Assembly: GCA_949292215.1 (NCBI GenBank)
Contig: CASEYW010000076.1
Span: 1 to 64,000 of the forward strand
Direction: 5' to 3'
DNA: 64,000 nt
DNA from: an uncultured bacterium
GTDB lineage: Bacteria; Verrucomicrobiota; Lentisphaeria; Victivallales; UBA1829
The position numbers and the translations under genes are program-made. The notes below the pieces were generated by a model, which saw only the letters and a list, made by a program, of their open reading frames with translations, did no database searches and was not told the DNA's origin. Positions 43,373 to 51,599 of the stretch are shown in pieces (the stretch's first letter is position 1; each line of letters begins with the position of its first letter).

Positions 43373-45359
43373 TCGTTTTTTTCATGGGTGTGTTGTTCTT
43401 CTGGAAGAGGATTCCCGAGCAGAGAAATGGAACGCTGTCTGTGCGATGATCGCATCGCTGGAGATGAATACAGTTGTGATCTGGCCGCCGGTTTTCTATC
43501 GGAACGGCAAGGCGGATGTTGAAGTGCAGCGTTCGTTCCTGAAGGCTGCTGCGGAATATGGACTTGGCGTGATTGTGGAATTAACAGGCCAGGTTTCTGA
43601 TCTGGAGTATCTGCCGGACTCGGAGTGGCGGCGGGAGTTTGCCGTGGAGAATTTCGATGGAACTGCTGCGCTGATGCAGAACGGTCTTGGGGAGTTGAAT
43701 TACAACCATCCGGAAGTGAATGCCCGAATCAAGCGCTTTCTGGAGTTCGTCGTCGGTGAATTGAAAAACGAGCCTGCGCTTTGCGCCTGGGATCTCTGGA
43801 ATGAGACGCATTTCAAATCCTTTGATGCGTGGACTTTGAACTTGTTTCGCGAATGGTTGAGAAAAAAATATGTACAAATTGAGTCATTGAACAGGGTCTG
43901 GAAAAAATCATATACGGATTTTTCGCAGATCCGTTTGGACCCCGTTACCTGGGCGTCCATCGTGCCGGATACGGACTGGGAGGAGTTCCGGGTGATGCGG
44001 CTGGCGGAAATCGCAGCGGAATGGGCTGATGTGGTCCGGGGAGCGGATGCGCTTCATCCGGTAACGGCCGACAATGTGATGAGCAATGCCGTCTGGAGCG
44101 AGTTTGATCGCGGAACTGATGACTGGCAACTTGCAAAAGCCGTGGATTGTTTCGGCATCTCGTTCTATCCGAAGACAGGAGGGCGTCTTCTGAAGGAGAA
44201 TTCGCCGTCTTTACGGACTTTTACATTTGCCGGAGCTGCGTCGGCAGGAAATGGTACGTTCATGGTCGCGGAAATGCAGAGTCATTGCTATTCGGAACTG
44301 TTTCCCTGCGAACGTGTGCTGCCGCATGAATTGATTGACTGGAATTTCGAAGCTCTTTTTCAGGGCGCATGCGGTTCCATCTATTGGAAATGGGAGCCTT
44401 TCCGGAGCGGATTCCAACTGGGAGGACGCGGATTGGTGCGTGCTGACGGCTCTTTCAGTCGCCGTGCAGAGGCCGCTGAAAAATTCGGAGCATTTCTGAA
44501 ACGTTATCCGGATGCTTCACGCCTGACCCCGGTGAAAACTGCAGCCGTGCTGTATGATCGGAGAACGAATGTTACGGTCAAGGCGATGAACAATCGGATA
44601 CGACATATCATCGGAGATGATCAGCCTGCACGGTCGCGACTTGGCATTGCTGAGCTTTGTTTTCAGCGCAACATTCCTCTTGCCGTTGTGACTCCGGAAC
44701 AGGTTTCTGGAAAAAATCCCTTCTTCTGCTCCTTCCTGTTCCTTCCATATCAAGTTGTTATGGATCAGAAACTTGCAGATGACATTGAATCGTTTGTACG
44801 GAATGGCGGAAGAGTTGTAGCCAGTGCGCCCTTTGGGTCGGTTTCTCCGGAGGGATGTTTGTTTGATGCTTTGCCGGGAGGACCGCTGCATCGCCTGACG
44901 GGGATTCGTGTGACGGACAGCCGTGAAGATTCATTTCATGGGTTGACAATGGATCTTCAGGAGGTTGAAGTCATTGATTCCAAAGTTATTATGAATTCCG
45001 ATAACGGTCTTCCGCTTGTTCTGTGCAGAAAGGAAGGCAAGGGGTGGTTCTTTTTTGTTACAGCGGATTTATGGAATATGGAACTTATTGGTAATGAAAT
45101 ATTTGATTGTGTTTTAGAGGAGAGCGGAACTCTTCCGGTACCGATCCGTGCGAATTGTCATGTGGAATATGCGTCGGGAGAGGAATTCGACTATCTCTGG
45201 GTACCGAATTATGAAAATGCAGAGTTCTGCCGGATTCAGATGAATCGGGAGGCGGAAGTTATTTTCGGAGACGGAGAACTGGAAAACATTGCAGGAGAAT
45301 TGATTTTGAAAGATGCGCGGCAGATGGTCCTGCGCATGAGAAAGGAGTTGGGAGCATGA
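43365..45359 (+). CDS. GH42-like beta-galactosidase
   Basis: A 664-residue cytoplasmic protein. A TIM barrel occupies roughly residues 1-390, with AWDLWNETHFKSF, in which E147 follows N146 as the acid/base, and FMVAEMQSH, in which E303 is the nucleophile; WKWEPFRSG fits the GH42 trailing motif. A GATase-like trimerisation domain follows (SFVRNGGRVVASAPFG), and a short beta C-terminal domain. Catalytic residues appear intact. GGTGGAGG precedes the ATG. The GH42 family acts on beta-galactosides, though many relatives act on other sugars. It overlaps both neighbours. Confidence 0.85.
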   Translation: MFDRFFHGCVVLLEEDSRAEKWNAVCAMIASLEMNTVVIWPPVFYRNGKADVEVQRSFLKAAAEYGLGVIVELTGQVSDLEYLPDSEWRREFAVENFDGTAALMQNGLGELNYNHPEVNARIKRFLEFVVGELKNEPALCAWDLWNETHFKSFDAWTLNLFREWLRKKYVQIESLNRVWKKSYTDFSQIRLDPVTWASIVPDTDWEEFRVMRLAEIAAEWADVVRGADALHPVTADNVMSNAVWSEFDRGTDDWQLAKAVDCFGISFYPKTGGRLLKENSPSLRTFTFAGAASAGNGTFMVAEMQSHCYSELFPCERVLPHELIDWNFEALFQGACGSIYWKWEPFRSGFQLGGRGLVRADGSFSRRAEAAEKFGAFLKRYPDASRLTPVKTAAVLYDRRTNVTVKAMNNRIRHIIGDDQPARSRLGIAELCFQRNIPLAVVTPEQVSGKNPFFCSFLFLPYQVVMDQKLADDIESFVRNGGRVVASAPFGSVSPEGCLFDALPGGPLHRLTGIRVTDSREDSFHGLTMDLQEVEVIDSKVIMNSDNGLPLVLCRKEGKGWFFFVTADLWNMELIGNEIFDCVLEESGTLPVPIRANCHVEYASGEEFDYLWVPNYENAEFCRIQMNREAEVIFGDGELENIAGELILKDARQMVLRMRKELGA

Positions 45360-46441
45360 GATGTCCGGCACTCTTCCGAATAGAACCGAACCGGGTGTGG
45401 CGCACCTATCTCGGCGGACGGACTCTGGATGAGATTTCCATGGCGTCAAATCCTGCGGATACTCATTTCCCAGAGGATTGGATTCTTTCGACAACACTGG
45501 CGAAAAATATTGGACGGGAAGAACTTGTGTCGGAAGGCCTCTCCCTGTTGTCTGCATCGGAATGCGGAAAGTTGTTTTTCACGGAACTCCTGGAGCGGTA
45601 TCCTGTTGAAATTCTGGGGGAAAAGCATCTGGCATATTTTGGAAAGAGTGCGGGTTTTCTGTTGAAATTTCTGGATTCTTCGATCCGCCTGCACATGCAG
45701 TGCCATCCGACAGTATCGTTTTCACGTCGTTTTTTGAATTCAGATCACGGTAAAAGCGAAGGATATCTGATTTTGGGAAGCCGTTCGGAAACACCGTATA
45801 TCTATCTCGGATTTCAGCATCTTCCGGGAAAGAAGGCGTTTCGGAGCGCGATTCTGGAGCAGAATGAGAAAGCGCTTCTTTCCTGTTTTGAAAAAATTCC
45901 GGTGCATCCTGGTGATGTGTTTTTTGTCCCCGGCGGATTTCCGCACGCGATCGGCGAAGGGGTTTTTATGATCGAGATCATGGAACCGACCGATTTTGCT
46001 GTACGCATTGAGTTTGAACGAGGTGGCTATGTTCTTCCGGAGCAGGCTCGTTTCATGGGACGTGACGTGGATTTTGCTGTGTCGATGTTTGATTTTCGGG
46101 AGCATTCCGTAGATGAGATCCGGCGCAGTCTGTTTGTGAATCCACGGAAACTCCCGCTCGACGGGGAAGGGGAACGCTTTTCCCTTTTCGATTCCCGTTA
46201 TACAAACTGCTTTCGAATGGAACAAATTCAGATTCATGGAGTTGCGGAAGTGGAACACGACTCCTTTCGTGTTTTGATCGTGACCGACGGTGAAGGTTCC
46301 GTGACGGCCCGGGAGGAGACGTTTCCTCTGAAACGTTTCGACCGGATTCTGATTCCGCATTGGATCAGGAAGGTTCGTCTGGAGAGTCGGAGCGGGATGA
46401 CTCTTGCGGCAGCTATGCCGCCGGAACTGGGAAATCTGTGA
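45356..46441 (+). CDS. manA: Class I mannose-6-phosphate isomerase-like protein
   Basis: A 361-residue cupin-type isomerase. Family marks are LHMQCHPTVSFS (zinc His; usual form is Q-V-H-P), SEGYLILGS with the metal Glu, HPGDVFFVPGGFPHAIGEG with the second zinc His, and FERGGYVLP. All metal ligands are present. It interconverts mannose 6-phosphate and fructose 6-phosphate. The start overlaps the GH42 stop as ATGA. Placement in cassette C suggests that mannose is one product, or that the isomerase has been recruited for another aldose phosphate. Confidence 0.85.
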   Translation: MRCPALFRIEPNRVWRTYLGGRTLDEISMASNPADTHFPEDWILSTTLAKNIGREELVSEGLSLLSASECGKLFFTELLERYPVEILGEKHLAYFGKSAGFLLKFLDSSIRLHMQCHPTVSFSRRFLNSDHGKSEGYLILGSRSETPYIYLGFQHLPGKKAFRSAILEQNEKALLSCFEKIPVHPGDVFFVPGGFPHAIGEGVFMIEIMEPTDFAVRIEFERGGYVLPEQARFMGRDVDFAVSMFDFREHSVDEIRRSLFVNPRKLPLDGEGERFSLFDSRYTNCFRMEQIQIHGVAEVEHDSFRVLIVTDGEGSVTAREETFPLKRFDRILIPHWIRKVRLESRSGMTLAAAMPPELGNL

Positions 46442-46471
46442 TTTTCGTATATTTTCTTCATTTTCGCTGGT

Positions 46472-46498
46472 TTGCTTTTTGAAAAGATCGACTATAAT
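46472..46498 (+). promoter_or_regulatory. Possible internal promoter before the nitrilase-family gene
   Basis: TTGCTT is followed after 15 bases by a perfect TATAAT, in the 95-base gap after manA. The short spacer makes it weak. It would allow the nitrilase-pseudopilin-PL8 part to be expressed separately. Confidence 0.5.
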
Positions 46499-46536
46499 TA
46501 ATACTAGACAGAGGCAATCAAAACCGCGGAGGTTTT

Positions 46537-47757
46537 ATGTACTGGAAGGAACACCAAACATTTGTTGCGGACCAGGTCCGTCCTGTTCCGGAAATTACGA
46601 GCGGAGAGAACAGTTACTCCATTCTTCGGAACGGCAAGAACGGGGGAATGGCAGGACATCTTCTTTTTTATTCTTTGCCGGCGGGAGGAGCGCTTCGTTT
46701 TTTCATCCGTACGGAAGTTGTGGGGAAAATTCTTCCGGAGTGCTTCGGTGCGGTTGTGAACTGGCTTGATCCGATGAAAAAAATGATTGCACGAGATTAT
46801 TTGCATCGCAATGGAGACGGTGCTTTCGAGCGGATTCTTCCGGTTCCTGCCGGAAGTGCCGGGGTGTCTCTGGAGCTGTTCAGCCGCTGGACCGCGGCGG
46901 ATGTTCGCTTTTTCGAACCGCAGCTGGAATCTGCGGGATGGAAACGGCGTCCGGTCTGCCTGGTGACGACCAAGCTGAATCCGCCTCCGGGAAGTACCAC
47001 GGAGGAGAATCTGAATTTGATTTCCGGACTCCTGGAACGGCTCCGTCACGAGGTGAAGAAACCGGATCTGATTCTTCTGCCGGAAAACTTGAATACGCGC
47101 AATGTCAATCTGCCTCTTTCGGAACGGGTCCAGCGGGATGATGGTCCATATTTCCAGTTTCTGAGCAGGTATGCCCGGCAGTTGAATTCCTATTTAGTCA
47201 CCACCTTTGCCGAGACACAGAATGGGTGCCTTTACAATACCGCCCTGTTGATTGGTCGCGACGGATCAACCGTCGGAAAATATCGGAAAGTTCATCTGAC
47301 GTTAAGCGAAAGTGAGTCAGGATTTCTGCCGGGAAATTCTTTTCCTGTCTTTGAGCTGGATTTCGGGCGGGTCGGGGTGGCGACCTGCTGGGACAACTGG
47401 TTCCCGGAGAGTGTCCGAATGCTGCGTTTGAACGGTGCGGAAATCGTACTGTTTCCGCTTGCCGGAGATGGTGATCCTCTCCATTGGGAGCACGTCTGGC
47501 GGACGCGTGCGATGGACAATGGCGTTTATCTTGCCGCATCCGTTTCGCAGGGCGAAGCGAAAGAGCCGGTTCCCGCCCGTGTGATCCGTCCGGATGGCAC
47601 CATCTGCACGGAGACCAGGGCGAATCCGGGCTATGCCGTTGCGGAGATCGATTTGAGCGAACGCTTCCTGACCTATTGGCTCTCAGTCGGTCCGGCTCTG
47701 GGAGAAGGCGCAAGCCTTTACCAGATGGAACGGAGAACCCTTGAGCAAAACGGCTGA
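46537..47757 (+). CDS. Carbon-nitrogen hydrolase (nitrilase superfamily) with N-terminal beta domain
   Basis: A 406-residue protein. Residues 1-130 form an unassigned beta-rich domain (GAVVNWLDPM, FERILPVPAGSAGVSLELF). The nitrilase domain from about 145 has the catalytic Glu in LILLPENLN, Lys in KYRKVHLT and Cys in VATCWDNWFPES, so the triad is complete. C-N hydrolases of this type hydrolyse amides; the substrate is unknown. No signal peptide was seen. CGGAGG lies four bases before the ATG. It is upstream of the pseudopilin and PL8 genes in cassette C. Confidence 0.85.
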   Translation: MYWKEHQTFVADQVRPVPEITSGENSYSILRNGKNGGMAGHLLFYSLPAGGALRFFIRTEVVGKILPECFGAVVNWLDPMKKMIARDYLHRNGDGAFERILPVPAGSAGVSLELFSRWTAADVRFFEPQLESAGWKRRPVCLVTTKLNPPPGSTTEENLNLISGLLERLRHEVKKPDLILLPENLNTRNVNLPLSERVQRDDGPYFQFLSRYARQLNSYLVTTFAETQNGCLYNTALLIGRDGSTVGKYRKVHLTLSESESGFLPGNSFPVFELDFGRVGVATCWDNWFPESVRMLRLNGAEIVLFPLAGDGDPLHWEHVWRTRAMDNGVYLAASVSQGEAKEPVPARVIRPDGTICTETRANPGYAVAEIDLSERFLTYWLSVGPALGEGASLYQMERRTLEQNG

Positions 47758-47814
47758 ATTTGTTGTAAATCATATAAAAACCAAACCATTTCTTAAAAGA
47801 AAGGAAAAAAGTCT

Positions 47815-48588
47815 ATGAGCCAGACTCCCGGAAAAGAAAAATTCAGAGATGCAAGACATTTTTCTCTGATAGAACTTCTTGTGGTGATTGCAATCGTTGC
47901 GATCCTGATGGCAATTCTTCTGCCTGCGCTGAACAAGGCTAAAGCTTTGGCGAGGAACATTGCATGTGTCAATCTTCTCAAGCAGTGCGGCAATTATTTC
48001 ACGTTCTATTCCAATGACAATGACAATTCTGTCGTTCCCGCTCGACTGATTTATGACGAGTATGTCAACTGGCCTCATTTGATGGCGGAATACGACAAGT
48101 CATTTTTTATCAGGAAAGGCAATACCAGCAAGGCTCCGGCCTCGCCGATCTGTCCGAGTTCCTACGCGGAGAACCTTCAGGTGTATTCGGGCGGCGGAAC
48201 GTTCGATCTCTGGAACGGGAGTTTCGGATACTACGGTTCTTCCTACACCATGTCCAATATCTGCGGATATGTGAATGTCAAAAATCCTGCTTCGCAAAAT
48301 GCTCAATTCAAGTATAAAAAATTGAATCAGGTGAAGTCTCCCGGACACAAACTTTACCTGTTTGACGGGTATTGTGTCTTCATGCATCCGAACGTCACAC
48401 GGTTTTCCGCCCTGCCTCCGGACGAATCATTCCTGGCATGGAGACGGCATGATCCGGTTCGCCTTTCCGTCAATGCTCTGTTTTTTGCCGGGAATGTCGG
48501 CAAATTGAAATACGAAAATCCCAATTCCAGCAAAGGAGGGACGACCGTTTACCACTATTATCTCAATCTGACCGATGAGGGAATATGA
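47815..48588 (+). CDS. Prepilin-like (pseudopilin) protein, cassette C
   Basis: A 257-residue protein with a 15-residue charged leader and then [19 protein letters not shown] from residue 16, with E20 at +5. The residue before predicted cleavage is His15 rather than Gly. [16 protein letters not shown] follows. The globular part is Tyr/Asn-rich ([28 protein letters not shown]). The C-terminal motif is degenerate: [20 protein letters not shown], with AG in place of DG and wider spacing. AAGGAAAAAA precedes the ATG. The stop overlaps the PL8 gene as ATGA, so synthesis of the two is coupled. Confidence 0.88.
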   Translation: MSQTPGKEKFRDARHFSLIELLVVIAIVAILMAILLPALNKAKALARNIACVNLLKQCGNYFTFYSNDNDNSVVPARLIYDEYVNWPHLMAEYDKSFFIRKGNTSKAPASPICPSSYAENLQVYSGGGTFDLWNGSFGYYGSSYTMSNICGYVNVKNPASQNAQFKYKKLNQVKSPGHKLYLFDGYCVFMHPNVTRFSALPPDESFLAWRRHDPVRLSVNALFFAGNVGKLKYENPNSSKGGTTVYHYYLNLTDEGI

Positions 48589-50531
48589 AGAAAAAAACTC
48601 TATTGTTGTGTGCACTGGCAGCATCCTGCACATTGACTTCCGTTTCCGGCGGAGAGCTGAAAAAAGCATGGCAGACTATCGCAGAGCGGACGGTGTTCGA
48701 TGCTTCTGTGCATTCCTCTCATGTCAAAAAACTTCTCTCCGCTCAGAAACCGGATGGTTCCTGGCCGGACATCCGGTATCAGGATACCACGGGAGACAAA
48801 TGGGACCCCTCCAGGCATCTGGCAAATCTGAGAATCCTTGCCGCGGCATATCGGAAAAAAGCGGATCCCGGAATTCTTGATGCGATCGAACGCGGCATGA
48901 CCTTCTGGGGAAAAGGTGCCTTCCTGAGCAGTAACTGGTGGCAGCAGCAGATCGGTACGCCGATTGCTCTCAGCAGAATCTTTTTTCTTCTCGGGGATCA
49001 GACTTCTCCTTCCATGCTGGCTTCTGCAAAACTCTATTTCGAACGTGCCGGCTTCGATCAAAAAAGCACCGGACAGAACCGGATCTGGATGGCGACAATC
49101 CAGTTGTACCGCGGCATTTTTTATGATGAGCCGGAGCGGGCAAATCTGGGACGCGGCGTTTTGAACGATGCCATCGTTCGTGCGGAACCCGGCAAAGAGG
49201 GGCTTCAGGCGGATGGCGCCTACCATCAGCACGGTCCCCAGTTGCAGTTCGGAAATTACGGACGTCATTTTTTTGTGGACAATGTCTCACTGGTTCAGCT
49301 TCTGGATGGGACCTCACTGGCTCTGGCTCCTGAAAAAGCTGCTCTGCTTGCCGATTATTGGAGCAACGGAGTTCGCTGGGTGATCCACCGGGGGAACCTG
49401 GATTTGAACGCCTGCGGAAGATATGTCGGCATCGGCACGGAAAAAAGACTTGGCGAAGCGTATCAGAAGGCGGTGAAGGTCCTGCGGAAGGTGCGTCCGG
49501 ATTGTCCGGAATCGGAAATCACATCCGGGACCAAATACTTTGCCAGTTCGGATTTTCTGGTGCACCGTCGTCCGGATTACTATGTTTCGCTGCGGATGTG
49601 TTCCGCCCGAGTGATCGGCAGTGAGACGGTCGGGCGGGAGAATCTGCAGGGACGCCTGATGGGGAACGGCATGATTCAGATTCGCCGTGACAATCAGGAA
49701 TACCGGGATATTCCGCAGTTCTGGAACTGGCGGCGTCTGCCCGGCATCACTGCTCCGCAGAAGGGGGGAACGGAGGAGTTGCGCTGTCCCGGGTGCTGGA
49801 AAAAGGAGGCCTTCTACAATGAGTCGGGGCTTGTCGGCGGTCTCTCCTGCAACGGAATGGCGGTGACGATGCAGGAGCTGAAACACGGGAATTTCCAAGC
49901 TAAAAAAACCGCTTTTTTCCTGGACCGTTATCTGGTGTTTCTTGGGAGTTCCATCTCTGCGGGGAGTGCTACGACGATCAACAGCTGCTTCTTCCGGGGG
50001 CCCGTTGTCATTTTTCCGGAATCGGCGGGGAATGGTCCGGGACGTCTTCACGGAGTAAAGTCGATTCTGCATGACAATGTCGAATATCTCTTTCCCGACG
50101 GCTGCAAGGTGGAATTGGAACCGTTTGAACGGACAGGGCGGTGGAGTGAGGTTATCGGTTATCTTTCCAGCCGGAACGCCCGCGGAAAATTGTTTACTCT
50201 GACCATTCCTCATGAAAAAGAGGGGGCCGGTTATTTTTATGTGGTTCGTCCGGTGGCAGACGATGGTTCGAAAGCGGACTTCAAACGCCTGAAAACCTCT
50301 TCCCCGGAGATTCATGCCATTGCCGATTCCGTCAGTGGGACTGTGCTTGCGGCGTTCTATGTCCCGGGATATGCGGAACTTCCGGATGGAAAGCGCCTGA
50401 AGATGGATAACCCATGCTGTGCCATACTGCGCAATGGAAAGCTTCTGGCAGCAGAACCGGGAAAAACGGCGGTGCAAATGAATTTCCCCGTCGGAAAACA
50501 GAAGGGAGAAACAGAAAATGAGAGGAGATGA
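48585..50531 (+). CDS. Secreted polysaccharide lyase family 8-like enzyme
   Basis: A 648-residue secreted protein with a signal peptide at residues 1-22. An (alpha/alpha) toroid region lies at about 30-320 and a beta-sandwich region from about 350. The PL8 catalytic residues are visible: N117 in [10 protein letters not shown], and H216 and Y225 in [14 protein letters not shown], matching the family pattern F-x-QH...Y-G. PL8 enzymes cleave uronic-acid glycosidic bonds by beta-elimination (hyaluronan, chondroitin or xanthan). The start overlaps the pseudopilin stop by four bases and the end overlaps the SGNH gene by 14 bases. It is a little shorter than typical PL8. Confidence 0.85.
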   Translation: MKKKTLLLCALAASCTLTSVSGGELKKAWQTIAERTVFDASVHSSHVKKLLSAQKPDGSWPDIRYQDTTGDKWDPSRHLANLRILAAAYRKKADPGILDAIERGMTFWGKGAFLSSNWWQQQIGTPIALSRIFFLLGDQTSPSMLASAKLYFERAGFDQKSTGQNRIWMATIQLYRGIFYDEPERANLGRGVLNDAIVRAEPGKEGLQADGAYHQHGPQLQFGNYGRHFFVDNVSLVQLLDGTSLALAPEKAALLADYWSNGVRWVIHRGNLDLNACGRYVGIGTEKRLGEAYQKAVKVLRKVRPDCPESEITSGTKYFASSDFLVHRRPDYYVSLRMCSARVIGSETVGRENLQGRLMGNGMIQIRRDNQEYRDIPQFWNWRRLPGITAPQKGGTEELRCPGCWKKEAFYNESGLVGGLSCNGMAVTMQELKHGNFQAKKTAFFLDRYLVFLGSSISAGSATTINSCFFRGPVVIFPESAGNGPGRLHGVKSILHDNVEYLFPDGCKVELEPFERTGRWSEVIGYLSSRNARGKLFTLTIPHEKEGAGYFYVVRPVADDGSKADFKRLKTSSPEIHAIADSVSGTVLAAFYVPGYAELPDGKRLKMDNPCCAILRNGKLLAAEPGKTAVQMNFPVGKQKGETENERR

Positions 50532-51585
50532 TCCTTATATGAAAGTCCATGCCGTGGATGAAAACGGTATGGTATGGTACAAAGCGGATTCCGAGCCGCT
50601 TCTTCTGGAGGGATTTCATCGCTGCGGGCCGGAAGTCGGTTTCCTGCGTCTTGAAGGGAGTGGACTGCCGCCGGGGGTTGAGGCTCACTGTGTTCAGTCT
50701 GCCGGGGGACAGCTCCGCTTCCGGACGGATTCCCGGAGGATCATGGTCCGGGCGTCGGTTCGGCTGCGTGACAACGATGCAGACATCATGAGTTACGGCC
50801 GCCTGGGATTTGATCTCTATCTCGGGGAGCCGCAAAGATCCGTGTTCATCGGCGTTTCCCGGTTGAATTTCGATACTTTGAGCGGATTGTCCGCAAAGTA
50901 TGCCTCATCGGTTTTTCAGTCGGCTGATCCGATGCGGAAGATGCGGGAATTTACACTGAATTTCCCTTTGTATGCTCAAGTGGAATCCTTTGAGATCGGC
51001 TTTGAGGATGGGGCGGAGCTTGCATCTCCGACTCCGCGGATGGATTTTCGTCCCCTGGTTTGCTACGGGACCTCAATTACGCAGGGTTGCTGTGCGTCGC
51101 GTCCGGGATTATGCTATACGAACCGGTTGTCTCGACGTTTGAACCGTACGGTGCTGAACATGGGATTTGCCGGAGCGGGAAGGGGAGAACCGGAAGTCGC
51201 GGAACGTCTTGCGTCAATTGAATCGCCGGGACTCTATCTTCTGGATTATGATCCCAATACGACTCCGGAGAAACTGGAGGAGACTCTTCCGCAATTTGTC
51301 CGGATTCTGCTGGCGAAGCATCCGAAGGTGCCGATCCTGACTGTTTCCAAAATTCTTTATCCGGGGGAATCGGCGGAGCAGAACCGCCGATGGGCATCCA
51401 TCCATCGGCGGAACATGGAACAGTTCCGGGAATCCGGCTTCGGAAATGTCCATTTTCTTGACGGTTCCACTCTGCTGGGCGATGATTCCGATGAGTGTAT
51501 TGCCGATAATTGTCATCCGAACGATCTTGGATTCTACCGCATGTCGGAAGGTATGGCACCGGTGCTCCGGCGACTCCTTGAATAA
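50518..51585 (+). CDS. SGNH/GDSL-type hydrolase with N-terminal beta domain
   Basis: A 355-residue protein. Residues 1-165 form a jelly-roll-like N-terminal domain, as in carbohydrate esterases with an SGNH C-terminal domain. The SGNH domain has VCYGTSITQG (S186 nucleophile), GFAGAGRGEPEVA, YDPNTTPEKL and DNCHPNDLGF (D330 and H333), so the catalytic set looks intact. Such enzymes de-acylate polysaccharides. No signal peptide was seen. GGGAG precedes the ATG. It overlaps the PL8 gene, so it belongs to cassette C, and it is convergent with recQ 15 bases away. Confidence 0.85.
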   Translation: MRGDDPYMKVHAVDENGMVWYKADSEPLLLEGFHRCGPEVGFLRLEGSGLPPGVEAHCVQSAGGQLRFRTDSRRIMVRASVRLRDNDADIMSYGRLGFDLYLGEPQRSVFIGVSRLNFDTLSGLSAKYASSVFQSADPMRKMREFTLNFPLYAQVESFEIGFEDGAELASPTPRMDFRPLVCYGTSITQGCCASRPGLCYTNRLSRRLNRTVLNMGFAGAGRGEPEVAERLASIESPGLYLLDYDPNTTPEKLEETLPQFVRILLAKHPKVPILTVSKILYPGESAEQNRRWASIHRRNMEQFRESGFGNVHFLDGSTLLGDDSDECIADNCHPNDLGFYRMSEGMAPVLRRLLE

Positions 51586-51599
51586 TCCGTGCCGCCGGG

